Assembly: GCA_028287305.1 (NCBI GenBank)
Contig: JAQBPX010000019.1
Span: forward strand, 1 to 64,000
DNA length: 64,000 nt
Source of the DNA: Gemmatimonadota bacterium
Lineage (GTDB): Bacteria > Gemmatimonadota > Gemmatimonadetes > Gemmatimonadales > Gemmatimonadaceae
Direction of reading: 5' to 3'
This document shows positions 44,365-53,222 of this stretch, one piece after another (within the stretch, counting starts at the first letter, position 1; every line of letters begins with the position of its first letter). A program made the position numbers and the translations under genes. A model generated the notes under the pieces. That model was not told the DNA's origin. It searched no databases and was given only the letters and a program-made list of their open reading frames with translations.

Positions 44365-45341
44365 GCCACCGCGCAGCCTGCGGCCGGCTGGGCGGTCTTC
44401 GAAACCTCGTTCTTGCGCTCGATGATCTGCGCGACGATGGAAACCGCGATCTCGGCCGGCGTCTTGGCGCCGATGCGCAGGCCCACCGGGCCGTGCAGCC
44501 GCGCGAGTTCCGTTTCGGTCAACTCGAAATGCTCGGCCAGGCGCTTCTTGCGCGTGGCCTGGTTGCGCGCCGAACCGAGCGCGCCGACGTAGAAAGCATC
44601 GGAGCGCAACGCCTCCAGCAAGGCCATGTCGTCGAGCTTGGGGTCGTGCGTGAGCGCGACGATGGCGGTGTGCGCGTCGGGCCGCAACTCGCGCACCACG
44701 TCATCGGGCATGCCGGGCAGGTGGGCCGCACCGGTGAGGCCCAGGCTCCCGGCGTACTCTTCGCGCGGATCACACACCAGCACCTCGAAGTCCAGCATCT
44801 GCCCCATCTGCGCCACGGCCTGCGAGAGCTGGCCGGCGCCGATCAACAGCAGCCGCCACTTCGGGCCGAACAGCGTCGTGAGCTTGATGCCGTCGAACTG
44901 CATGCGCTCGTCGCGCGAAGCGGGCGCCAGCGTGACGGCGCCGGTGGCAAGCGTCAGCGTCCTGGCGACCAGTTCATGGGCGGCGGTGCGCGCCAGCAGT
45001 TCCTCGACCCAGGCGGTGTCGCCCAGCGGCTCCTGCACCAGCCGCAAGGTGCCGCCGCAAGGCAGGCCGAAGCGCGCGGCTTCTTCTTTGCTGACGCCGT
45101 AGGCGATCATCGACGGCGCGCCGTGGCGCTCGCCGGCCTTGACCCGCGCGATCAGGTCGTCCTCGACGCAGCCGCCCGATACCGAGCCGCTGACGGCGCC
45201 GTCGCCGCGCACGGCCAGCAGCGCGCCCGCCGGGCGCGGCGCGCTGCCCCAGGTTTCGACGACGGTGACGAGCGTGACCGCATGCCCGGCGCGGCGCCAC
45301 GCCAGCGCATCGCCGAGCACACGGAGGTCGAGGCTTTCCAT
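44361..45341 (-). CDS. XdhC/CoxI-family molybdenum enzyme maturation factor
   Basis: A 326-residue protein of two parts. An N-terminal XdhC_CoxI domain has ETWGSAPRPAG and GSVSGGCVEDD, and a C-terminal Rossmann domain has LLLIGAGQLSQAVAQMG and VALTHDPKLDDMAL. XdhC binds sulfurated molybdenum cofactor and hands it to xanthine-oxidase-type enzymes. It follows the two hydroxylase gene pairs, 15 bp after the last one, and overlaps the MocA-like gene. Confidence 0.9.
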   Translation of the reverse strand: MESLDLRVLGDALAWRRAGHAVTLVTVVETWGSAPRPAGALLAVRGDGAVSGSVSGGCVEDDLIARVKAGERHGAPSMIAYGVSKEEAARFGLPCGGTLRLVQEPLGDTAWVEELLARTAAHELVARTLTLATGAVTLAPASRDERMQFDGIKLTTLFGPKWRLLLIGAGQLSQAVAQMGQMLDFEVLVCDPREEYAGSLGLTGAAHLPGMPDDVVRELRPDAHTAIVALTHDPKLDDMALLEALRSDAFYVGALGSARNQATRKKRLAEHFELTETELARLHGPVGLRIGAKTPAEIAVSIVAQIIERKNEVSKTAQPAAGCAVA

Positions 45342-45356
45342 CCGGTGATTGTGCCT

Positions 45357-47498
45357 CTATGCGGCTTTGATCGCGTCGGCCGTGATCGGCAACTTGCGCA
45401 CGCGCTTGCCGGTCAGCGTCGCGACCGCGTTGGCAATCGCCGGCACGATCACCGCCGTCGCCGGCTCGCCGATGCCGCCGGGCTTTTCGGTGCTTTCGAC
45501 CAGGATGATGTCGATGGCAGGCGCCTCGCTCATCCTCACCACCGGGAACTGGTGGAAGTTGGTCTGCTGCACCCGGCCCTTGTCGAGCGTGATCTCCTGC
45601 ATCAGCGCGGCGCCCATGCCGAAGACGACACTCGACTGGATCTGCGCCTCAACCGTGTCGGGATTGACCATGCGGCCCGGGTCGGCCGCCACCGTCACCC
45701 GATGCACCCGCACCGCGCCGGACGCATCGAGGCTGACCTCGGCGACCTGCGCCATGTAGGTGTCGTAGCCTTCCATCAACGCGATGCCCCGCGCATGCCC
45801 CGCCGGCAGCGGCCGGCTCGCCGCCTTGTCCATGGCGAGCTTGAGCACGTTGGCGAAGCGCGGCTGGCCGGCCAGCATAGCCATGCGGTACTGGTACGGA
45901 TCCTGGCCCGCCTCCTTGGCCAGCTCGTCGACGAAGCTTTCATTGGCGAACGCGTTGAGCAGGTGGCTCACCGACCGCCAATAGCCCACCCGCAGGCCGG
46001 CGTCGTGCTTGATCGCGTCGTGGTGGATCGCGGGGATCGCATAGGGCGCGACCGCCGCCTCCATCATCAGGTCATCGGGCACCTCGTTCGGCAACCCGAA
46101 GACGCGCCCCGTCACCGACTGCGAAGTCAGCCGGAAGGTCATCGCCGTCGGCTTGCCGTCCGCGCCCAGCGATGCGGCCAACTGGTGCACCGACTGCGGC
46201 CGGTAGAAGTCGTGCGTCATGTCGTCCTCGCGCGACCACACCAATTTGACCGGCTTGCCGATCGCCTTGGAGATCTGCGCCGCCTGCACGATGAAGTCCA
46301 GGTCGATGCGCCGGCCGAAGCCGCCGCCCAGGAAGGTGGTCTGCACGCCGATGTCTTCCGGCTTCATGTCGATGGCCTTGGCCACCGCGCCCTGCGCGCC
46401 GTCCTGCCACTGGGTCGGGCCGATCAGCAGCATCTTGCCGTTGGCGTAGCTGGCCGTGAAGTTCATCGGCTCCAGCGGCGAGTGCGAGAGCAACTGGCTC
46501 ACGTACTCGGCGCGCACCACGCGGTTCGACGCGGCGATCGCTGCGGGCGCGTCACCGACGGCCTTGATCGGCAGCGGCCTGCCGCTCTTCGATGCGGCGC
46601 GGATGCCTTCGAGCATGGCCTTGTCGTTGAGCGTGGCGCCGGCGCCCTCGTCCCAGACGATGGCCAGGGCCTTGCGGGCCTGGTTGGCGCGCCACCAGCT
46701 GTCGGCGACGACGGCCACGCCATCGGGAATCTGCACCACCTCGATGACACCGGGCATCGACTTGGCACGGGCCGCGTCGACGCTCTTCACCGTTCCGCCG
46801 ATGACGGGGCATTGCTCCAGCGCGGCGTACACCATCCCGGGCAATTTCACGTCGATGCCGAACTCGGCCGAGCCGTTGACCTTGGCCGGCGTGTCCAGCC
46901 GCTTGGTGCGCTTGCCGACGATGCGGAAATCCTTCGGGTCCTTGATCGACACCTTGACCGGCAGGGGCATCTTCGAGGCGGCCTCGGCCAGTTCGCCATA
47001 GGTGGCCTTCTTGCCGTTGGGGCCGAGCACGGTGCCGTTCTCGGCTTTGAGCTCGCTGCGATCGACGTTCCAGCGCGCCGCGGCCGCGCTGATCAGCATC
47101 TCGCGCACTTGCGCGCCGGCGACGCGCAGGTTTTCCCAGCCGTCGCGCACCGAGGTCGAACCGCCGGTCAATTGCGTGCCGCCGAGCAGCGCGTTGCCGT
47201 ACAGCTTGGCGTCGGGCGCCGCGATGGCGACCTTGACGCGGCGGATGTCGACGTTCAGTTCCTCGGCGATCAGCATCGGCATCGAGGTGTACACGCCCTG
47301 CCCCATTTCCGAGCGGGCCGACAGCAGCGTGATGGTGTTGTCGTCGGCGTTGTGGACCCAGGCGCTGGGCGTGTGGAGCGTGCCGGCGGCTTGCGCGTCG
47401 CCGAACGTCAACAGCGGGACGCCCATCAGCAGGCCGCCGGAGGTGATGGCGGTGGTCTTGAGGAAGTCGCGGCGGGAGGTTTGTGCAGTGGTGTTCAT
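45357..47498 (-). CDS. Tat-exported molybdenum hydroxylase large subunit (copy A)
   Basis: A 713-residue xanthine-oxidase-family molybdopterin subunit of the IorB-like type. The N-terminus SRRDFLKTTAITSGG is a twin-arginine signal, so it works in the periplasm. Molybdopterin-binding segments include SEMGQGVYTSMPML, TFLGGGFGRRIDLDF and the catalytic-Glu motif GGIGEPATA. Substrate is unknown (aldehyde or N-heterocycle class). It pairs with the 2Fe-2S gene 11 bp upstream. It is paralogous to the large subunit at 48115-50295. Confidence 0.92.
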   Translation of the reverse strand: MNTTAQTSRRDFLKTTAITSGGLLMGVPLLTFGDAQAAGTLHTPSAWVHNADDNTITLLSARSEMGQGVYTSMPMLIAEELNVDIRRVKVAIAAPDAKLYGNALLGGTQLTGGSTSVRDGWENLRVAGAQVREMLISAAAARWNVDRSELKAENGTVLGPNGKKATYGELAEAASKMPLPVKVSIKDPKDFRIVGKRTKRLDTPAKVNGSAEFGIDVKLPGMVYAALEQCPVIGGTVKSVDAARAKSMPGVIEVVQIPDGVAVVADSWWRANQARKALAIVWDEGAGATLNDKAMLEGIRAASKSGRPLPIKAVGDAPAAIAASNRVVRAEYVSQLLSHSPLEPMNFTASYANGKMLLIGPTQWQDGAQGAVAKAIDMKPEDIGVQTTFLGGGFGRRIDLDFIVQAAQISKAIGKPVKLVWSREDDMTHDFYRPQSVHQLAASLGADGKPTAMTFRLTSQSVTGRVFGLPNEVPDDLMMEAAVAPYAIPAIHHDAIKHDAGLRVGYWRSVSHLLNAFANESFVDELAKEAGQDPYQYRMAMLAGQPRFANVLKLAMDKAASRPLPAGHARGIALMEGYDTYMAQVAEVSLDASGAVRVHRVTVAADPGRMVNPDTVEAQIQSSVVFGMGAALMQEITLDKGRVQQTNFHQFPVVRMSEAPAIDIILVESTEKPGGIGEPATAVIVPAIANAVATLTGKRVRKLPITADAIKAA

Positions 47499-47509
47499 GC
47501 TGTTTCTCC

Positions 47510-47977
47510 TCAGGCCTTGCGCATCGAAGCGGCGGCATCCTTGATGGCCGCGCGCACGCGGGGGTAGGTTCCGCAGCGGCAGATGTTGCCGCTCATGGCG
47601 GCGTCGATGTCGGCGTCGCTCGGGTTCTTGTTGGAAGCCAGCAGCGCCGCTGCGCTCATCAACTGGCCCGACTGGCAGTAGCCGCACTGCGGCACGTCGT
47701 GCTTGATCCAGGCCACCTGCAGCGGATGCGTGTTGCGCGTGCCGGACAGGCTTTCGACGGTGGCCACCCTCTTGCCCGCCACCGACGAGACCGGGGTCTG
47801 GCAGGAGCGCACGGCGGCGCCGTTCACGTGCACGGTGCAGGCACCGCACAGGGCCATGCCGCAACCGAACTTGGTGCCGGTCATGCCCAACTCATCGCGG
47901 ATCACCCACAGCAGCGGGGTGTCGGCTTCGGCCTGGGCCGTGACGGCCTTGCCATTGAGGTTGAAGGTCACGCTCAT
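47510..47977 (-). CDS. 2Fe-2S subunit of molybdenum hydroxylase (copy A)
   Basis: A 155-residue protein with the two 2Fe-2S motifs of the xanthine-oxidase family: plant-type [17 protein letters not shown] and the helical CGYCQSGQ plus NICRCGTY. It has no signal peptide of its own, so it is probably exported with the Tat-signal-bearing large subunit. ATG 47977 has a good upstream site. It is the first gene of pair A. Confidence 0.93.
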   Translation of the reverse strand: MSVTFNLNGKAVTAQAEADTPLLWVIRDELGMTGTKFGCGMALCGACTVHVNGAAVRSCQTPVSSVAGKRVATVESLSGTRNTHPLQVAWIKHDVPQCGYCQSGQLMSAAALLASNKNPSDADIDAAMSGNICRCGTYPRVRAAIKDAAASMRKA

Positions 47978-48114
47978 GTGTTGTCTCCTAAATGTTGAGC
48001 TTGCGCATGAACAGCCTATGCCGATGACGCCAAAAGTTCATCGGGAATACCCTGCAGCGGGCGCGGCATTCGCAAATTGATACAGGCTGCCGCCGAATGG
48101 CGCCAGCCTGTGCG

Positions 48115-50295
48115 TCACGCGAACTTGAACGGCAGGTCGCGCGGTGTCTTGCCTGTCAACTTGGCGACTGCATTCGCAAAAGCGGGCGCCAACGGCGGCA
48201 AACCGGGCTCGCCGATCCCCGTCGGCGGTTCCGCGCTCGGCACGATATGCACGGTGATCTGCGGCATGTCGGTGATGCGCGGCACCGTGAAATCGCCGAA
48301 ATTGCCTTGCTCGACCACGCCGTCCTTGAGCGTGATCGCGGCGCCCGGCAGGCACATCGACAGGCCCATGACGGCCGCGCCCTGCACCTGCGCTTCCACG
48401 CTGGTGGGGTTCACCGCGAGGTTGCAGTGCACGCCGGCGGTGACGCGGTGCAACCTGGGCGTGCCCTTGTCCATCGAAGCCTCGACCACATAGGCCACCA
48501 CCGACTGGAACGACTCGTGCACCGCCACCCCCCAGGCACGGCCGGGCGCGAGCGCGCGCTTGCCATAGCCGGAGTGGTCCACCGCCAGTTGCAATGCCGC
48601 CTTGTGGCGCGGGTGCTTGTCGCCCATCAGTTTGAGGCGGTACGCCACCGGGTCCTGGCCGGTCGCGCGGGCGACTTCGTCCAGCAGCGTCTCCATGGCG
48701 TAGGCGGTGTGGGTGGAACCCACGCTGCGCCACCACAGCACCGGCACATTGACCTGCGGGTGGTGCACCGAGAGGCGCATCGGCACGTCGTACGGCTCTT
48801 TCATGCCTTCGACCATGGTGCTGTCGATGCCGTCCCTGACCATGAACGATTCGAACGGCGTGCCCTTCAGGATCGACTGGCCGACGATCACGTGGTCCCA
48901 CGCCAGGATGTTGCCCTGCTCGTCGAAGCCGATCTCGGCCCGGTGCAGATGCATCGGCCGGTAGTAGCCGCCCTTGATGTCGTCCTCGCGGCTCCAGAGG
49001 GTGCGCACCGGCGCATCCAGCCCGGCCGCGCGCGCGGCCTTGGCCACCTCGCAGGCCTCGACCACGTAGTCACTGGTGGGGATGGCGCGGCGCCCGAAGC
49101 CGCCGCCGGCCATCTGCGTATTCACCTTGATCGCCTGGGGCGCGACGCCCAGCACATTGGACGCGGCGAAGGCATCCAGCCCCGGCATCTGCGTGCCCAT
49201 CCAGAGTTCGGCCGCGCTGCCGGTGAACGCCACGGTGCAATTGAGCGGCTCCATCGGCGCGTGCGCGAGATAGGGGAAGGTGTACTCGGCGCTGATCTTC
49301 TTGGGCGCCGAGGCGAGTTTCGAAACATCGGCGTTGTACTTGATGGCGCCGAGCTTGCCCGCCAGCTCGCGATAGCTGGCCAGCAGCCTGGCGCTGTCGG
49401 CCTTCTCCACGCCGGCGGTGTCCCATTCGAGCTTGAGCGCGTCGCGGCCCTGCTTGGCGGCCCAGTAGCCGTCGGCGACCACGGCCACGCCTTCACCGCC
49501 CCGGTCCACCGGCACGCGCAGCACCGCCTTCACCCCCTTCACGGCCTTGGCCGCGGAGTCGTCGACCGACTTGAGCTTGGCCGCGAACACCGGCGGCCGC
49601 GCGACCACCGCCGTCAGCATGCCGGGCAGGCGCACGTCGATGCCGTAGCGCTGCTGGCCGCTGGACTTGGCGCGCGCGTCGATGCGGCCTGTGGGCTTGC
49701 CGATGATGCGGAATTGCTTCGGGTCTTTCAGCGCCACTTTCTCCGGCACCGGCAATTTCATCGCCGCTTCGGCCAATTCGCCGTAACCGAGTTTCTTGCC
49801 GCCGGCGCCGACCACGTCGCCGTTTTCGGTGCGCAGCGTGCCCGCGTCGACATTCCATTGCGTCGCGGCGGCCGAGACCAGCATGGCGCGGGTGCGGGCG
49901 CCCAGCTCGCGGTATTGCGTGTAGGAGTTCTTGATCGAGGCCGAGCCGCCGGTCAGGTGCATGCCGAACGCGGGGTCGACATAGGCCGGGTTGGCGTTGC
50001 CGTGCTCGCTGCGCACCTTGGACCAGTCGGCGTCCAGCTCCTCGGCCAGGATCATCGGCAGGCCGGTCTGCACACCCTGGCCGAAGTCCAGGCGGTTGAT
50101 GGTGACGGTGACGATGCCGTCGGGCGTGATGCGCACGAAGGCCGAAGGTTGTTCGGTGGCCTTCAGGCCGGCGGCAGGCGGTGTGCCCTGCGCAAGGATG
50201 GCAAGCGGAAAGGCGCCGAGCGCGAAGCCGGAAGCGGTGGCGACCTTCAGGAAGGTGCGGCGCGGCAATTCAGGGGTGAGGGTGTCGAAGTTCAT
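48115..50295 (-). CDS. Tat-exported molybdenum hydroxylase large subunit (copy B)
   Basis: A 726-residue paralogue of copy A, with twin-arginine signal PRRTFLKVATASGFALGA and the same molybdopterin blocks (GQGVQTGLPMILAEELD, MAGGGFGRRAIPTSDY) and catalytic-Glu motif PTGIGEPGLPPL. I chose ATG 50295 because the strong AAGGAGG is 7 bases upstream; the ATG at 50301 is only 1 base from it. It follows its 2Fe-2S partner by 12 bp. Confidence 0.92.
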   Translation of the reverse strand: MNFDTLTPELPRRTFLKVATASGFALGAFPLAILAQGTPPAAGLKATEQPSAFVRITPDGIVTVTINRLDFGQGVQTGLPMILAEELDADWSKVRSEHGNANPAYVDPAFGMHLTGGSASIKNSYTQYRELGARTRAMLVSAAATQWNVDAGTLRTENGDVVGAGGKKLGYGELAEAAMKLPVPEKVALKDPKQFRIIGKPTGRIDARAKSSGQQRYGIDVRLPGMLTAVVARPPVFAAKLKSVDDSAAKAVKGVKAVLRVPVDRGGEGVAVVADGYWAAKQGRDALKLEWDTAGVEKADSARLLASYRELAGKLGAIKYNADVSKLASAPKKISAEYTFPYLAHAPMEPLNCTVAFTGSAAELWMGTQMPGLDAFAASNVLGVAPQAIKVNTQMAGGGFGRRAIPTSDYVVEACEVAKAARAAGLDAPVRTLWSREDDIKGGYYRPMHLHRAEIGFDEQGNILAWDHVIVGQSILKGTPFESFMVRDGIDSTMVEGMKEPYDVPMRLSVHHPQVNVPVLWWRSVGSTHTAYAMETLLDEVARATGQDPVAYRLKLMGDKHPRHKAALQLAVDHSGYGKRALAPGRAWGVAVHESFQSVVAYVVEASMDKGTPRLHRVTAGVHCNLAVNPTSVEAQVQGAAVMGLSMCLPGAAITLKDGVVEQGNFGDFTVPRITDMPQITVHIVPSAEPPTGIGEPGLPPLAPAFANAVAKLTGKTPRDLPFKFA

Positions 50296-50307
50296 GTGCA
50301 TTCCTCC

Positions 50308-50766
50308 TTACGCCAGCTGCGTCGCAGCATCCTTGATCGCGCTGCGAATCCGCGCGTAGGTGCCGCAGCGGCAGATGTTGCCGGCCATGGCGGCATCGAT
50401 GTCGGCGTCGGTCGGTTTGCGGTTGGTCTTGAGCAGCGCCGTGGCGCTCATCACCTGGCCGCTCTGGCAATAGCCGCACTGCACGACGTCGTGCTTGACC
50501 CACGCGTCCTGTACGGCCTTGCCGACGCGATCCGAGGCCATCGCCTCGATGGTGGTGATCTTCTGGCCTGTCGCCGCCGAGATCGGCGTCACGCAGCTGC
50601 GGATCGGCGCGCCGTTCAGGTGCACGGTGCAGGCGCCGCACAGCGCCTGGCCGCAGCCGAATTTGGTGCCGGTCATGCCGAGCGTGTCGCGCAGGGCCCA
50701 GAGGATGGGGGTGGAGGGGTCGGCGTCGACCGCGAGGTCCTTGCCGTTGACGTTCAGCGTGGCCAT
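50308..50766 (-). CDS. 2Fe-2S subunit of molybdenum hydroxylase (copy B)
   Basis: A 152-residue protein with both cluster motifs ([25 protein letters not shown] and NICRCGTY), strongly similar to copy A. It is the first gene of the whole six-gene leftward operon and is divergent from pdxH across 69 bp. Confidence 0.93.
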   Translation of the reverse strand: MATLNVNGKDLAVDADPSTPILWALRDTLGMTGTKFGCGQALCGACTVHLNGAPIRSCVTPISAATGQKITTIEAMASDRVGKAVQDAWVKHDVVQCGYCQSGQVMSATALLKTNRKPTDADIDAAMAGNICRCGTYARIRSAIKDAATQLA

Positions 50767-50835
50767 GGAATCTCCCTGGGGAAAGGCGGAATGTACCTCT
50801 CCCATTCTTAGCTGGCGATGAGACAATCCCCTGCA

Positions 50836-51483
50836 ATGAACACGACCTCTTCCCGCTTGGCCGAATTGCGCAAGAGTTACGAGCGCGCCGAACTCAGCGA
50901 GGACGCTTCCAACGCCGATCCGCTGCAACAGTTCGACCGCTGGCTGACCGAGGCGATCAGTGCCGAGCTGCCCGAGCCCAACGCGATGACGCTGGCGACG
51001 GTGGCGAGCGACTTGCGGCCCAGCACCCGCGTGGTGCTGGTCAAGGGCTACGACGAGCGCGGCATCGTCTGGTACACCAATTACGACAGCCGCAAGGGCC
51101 ACGAGCTCGCCGGCAATCCGTTCGCCGCGCTGCAGTTCCATTGGGTCGAGCTGGAACGCGTGGTGCGCATCGAGGGCCGCGTCGAAAAGACCAGCGCACA
51201 GGAGAGCGACGCCTATTTCGCCAGCCGCCCGCTCGATTCGCGCATCGGTGCCTGGGCCAGCCCGCAAAGCGAGGTGATCGCCGGCCGCGCGGTGCTGGTC
51301 GCCAACGCCGCCCGGTACGGCGCGCAATACCTGCTCAATCCGCCGCGGCCGCCGCACTGGGGCGGCTACCGCCTGGTGCCGCAGCAATGGCAGTTCTGGC
51401 AGGGCCGCAAGAGCCGCCTGCACGACCGGTTGCGCTACACGCTCACCAACGGCACCTGGGTGCGCGAGCGGCTGGCGCCGTAG
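50836..51483 (+). CDS. pdxH: pyridoxamine 5'-phosphate oxidase
   Basis: A 215-residue FMN enzyme that oxidises PNP/PMP to pyridoxal 5'-phosphate. Family blocks: [51 protein letters not shown] and the C-terminal [14 protein letters not shown] with RERLAP. ATG 50836 was chosen over 50818, since [15 protein letters not shown] matches the family N-terminus. It ends 2 bp from the convergent AEC gene. Confidence 0.96.
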   Translation: MNTTSSRLAELRKSYERAELSEDASNADPLQQFDRWLTEAISAELPEPNAMTLATVASDLRPSTRVVLVKGYDERGIVWYTNYDSRKGHELAGNPFAALQFHWVELERVVRIEGRVEKTSAQESDAYFASRPLDSRIGAWASPQSEVIAGRAVLVANAARYGAQYLLNPPRPPHWGGYRLVPQQWQFWQGRKSRLHDRLRYTLTNGTWVRERLAP

Positions 51484-51485
51484 CG

Positions 51486-52427
51486 TCAGGCCAGCAGCGA
51501 CATCACCAGCGAAAGCGTCAGCAGGGCCAGCGCCGTGGACACTGCGACGCTGGCCGTGACCAGCTCCTCGGCCACCTTGTAGCGCTGGGAAAAGAGAAAC
51601 ACGTTGGCGCCGATCGGCAGCGCGGCCGCGACCACCATCACCGCCAGTGGAACACCGTGCAGGCCGAGCGCCCACGCAACCGCCGCTACCAGTGCCGGAT
51701 GCACGAGGTTCTTGACCGCCGCCAGCCCGAGCGCGCCGCGCCAGTGCTCGCCGATCGGCGTGGCCGAAAGCGTGACCCCGACCAGCAGCAACGCCAGCGG
51801 GCCGAACGCGTTGGCGAGCAACTGCAGCGGCCGGTCGACCACCGCGGGCAAGGCCAGGCCGGTCTGCGCGAACAGCAGGCCCAGGAAGATCGGCAGGAAC
51901 ACCGGGTTGATGGTGGCGTTGCGCACGGCCAGCAGCACGGTGTGCGCCATGTGCCTGTCGCCGTGCCGGCCCGCCAGCGCTTCCTCGCGCACCACCGCGA
52001 ATTCCAGCACCACCGTCGCGGCGGTGAGCAGCACCAGCGAGTGCACCGAGATCAGCGTGAACAGGATGACCAGGCCCGCGTCGCCATAGGCCAGCGACAC
52101 GACGGGGATGCCGATCATCACCGTGTTGCTGAAGGTGTTGGCCAGCGCCAGCACCGCGGCGCGCCGGTTGAAGCCGCGCAGCGCCAGCGTGGCGAAGAAG
52201 ATCACCGCCACTGCGATGAAATAGCTGGCGACCGGCCGGAAATCCAGTTGTTCGACATGCACCGTGCTCATGGTGCGAAACAGGAGCGGCGGCGTCAGCA
52301 CGATGAACACCAGGGCCGAAAGATCCTTCACCCCCGCCGCGCCGATCCAGCGCATCCGGCCCGCGAAAAAGCCGATGGCGATCAGCAGGACGACCGGGAT
52401 GAGGGCGGAGAGGACGGGGGAGTTCAA
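51486..52427 (-). CDS. AEC-family (auxin efflux carrier type) transporter
   Basis: A 313-residue protein with about ten helices in two five-helix halves, typical of AEC/bile-acid-like carriers. Characteristic parts are LIAIGFFAGRMRW, LVFIVLTPPLLFRTM and the central FSNTVMIGIPVV with LPIGANVFLFSQRYK. Bacterial members are often malonate or malate permeases, but the substrate here is not readable. Confidence 0.88.
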   Translation of the reverse strand: MNSPVLSALIPVVLLIAIGFFAGRMRWIGAAGVKDLSALVFIVLTPPLLFRTMSTVHVEQLDFRPVASYFIAVAVIFFATLALRGFNRRAAVLALANTFSNTVMIGIPVVSLAYGDAGLVILFTLISVHSLVLLTAATVVLEFAVVREEALAGRHGDRHMAHTVLLAVRNATINPVFLPIFLGLLFAQTGLALPAVVDRPLQLLANAFGPLALLLVGVTLSATPIGEHWRGALGLAAVKNLVHPALVAAVAWALGLHGVPLAVMVVAAALPIGANVFLFSQRYKVAEELVTASVAVSTALALLTLSLVMSLLA

Positions 52428-52497
52428 GTTTTCTGGCGACGCTTGGCAATTCGGGCAGGACGCGCTAGTCTAGTATCACGTTTGCTTGTCCAAAGTC

Positions 52498-52725
52498 ATG
52501 TACCTTCTCAAGTTGATCCCAATCGGTGAAGACCTCGCTGTCCAATTGCCACCGGACGTCATCGCCAGGCATGGGTTGAAATCGGGCGGCGACCTGGTCA
52601 TGTACCAAACCGATGAAAGTTGGAAAATTGCACTCCCCGGCACGGCCCTTGATGAACAACTGAGGGCCGGGCTACGAATCATGGCCGAGCACCATGACGT
52701 GCTGAGCCAGCTTGCGCGTAGCTAG
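52498..52725 (+). CDS. AbrB/SpoVT-like small DNA-binding protein (orphan)
   Basis: A 75-residue protein with one swapped-hairpin AbrB-like segment: KLIPIGEDLAVQLPPDVIARHGLKSGGDLVMYQTDESWKIAL would be it, in which L-x-LPxxVhxxxGLKxGDxL is the family pattern. Many such proteins are antitoxins (MazE/VapB type), but no toxin gene follows in the next 100 bp or beyond. ATG 52498 was chosen; TTG 52486 is possible. Probably a solitary regulator. Confidence 0.65.
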   Translation: MYLLKLIPIGEDLAVQLPPDVIARHGLKSGGDLVMYQTDESWKIALPGTALDEQLRAGLRIMAEHHDVLSQLARS

Positions 52726-52828
52726 TGTCCTGTCCCGCAAACCCGGTTGCAACAATCCGCTCTGCGGGTAAGATACCGACCTCTCGCCGCTGCGCAAGTC
52801 TGATACAGGCAGCAGCCGAGTCCAATCG

Positions 52829-53155
52829 ATGCGTACGCCGATCCCTCTTCGTGGCCTGATGTTTCGCCTGCTGCTTTCGCTGCTGCTGCTATTTGCGCAG
52901 CAGCAGGCGGTGCTGCACGAACTCCAGCATGATTTCGACGCGGTCGCGCACAAGTCCTCGTCCGGTGCGCCGCACAGCGAAGTCTGTGCGAAGTGCGTTT
53001 TCTTCGCCCAGCTGGACCATGCAGCCGGGTCCAGCATCGCCGTCCCGCCGCCCGGGCACGGCGGTCATGCGCCGGCGCCCGCTGCCGCGTTCACGAGCGC
53101 CTACTCTGCCGTTCCCGCGGCATATCTGAGCCGCGGCCCTCCCAGCCACTCCTGA
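52829..53155 (+). CDS. small His/Cys-containing exported protein before TonB receptor
   Basis: A 108-residue protein with an N-terminal hydrophobic signal or anchor (LMFRLLLSLLLLFAQQQ). It contains HELQHDFDAVAHKSSSGAPH followed by CAKCVFFAQLDH and a late GHGGHAP, a pattern of His and paired Cys that suits metal binding. DUF2946-type proteins beside metal receptors look like this. It is 67 bp upstream of the TonB-dependent receptor on the same strand. Confidence 0.75.
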   Translation: MRTPIPLRGLMFRLLLSLLLLFAQQQAVLHELQHDFDAVAHKSSSGAPHSEVCAKCVFFAQLDHAAGSSIAVPPPGHGGHAPAPAAAFTSAYSAVPAAYLSRGPPSHS

Positions 53156-53222
53156 AGCAGTCGTGCTGCGGCGCCTCGATGCGCCCGTAGTTCATTCCTT
53201 TTTCGCTTTCAGGAGATCCCTC

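Noticed and set aside
52498-52725. Toxin-antitoxin module
   Set aside because: The AbrB-like protein resembles an antitoxin, but no small toxin gene follows or precedes it.
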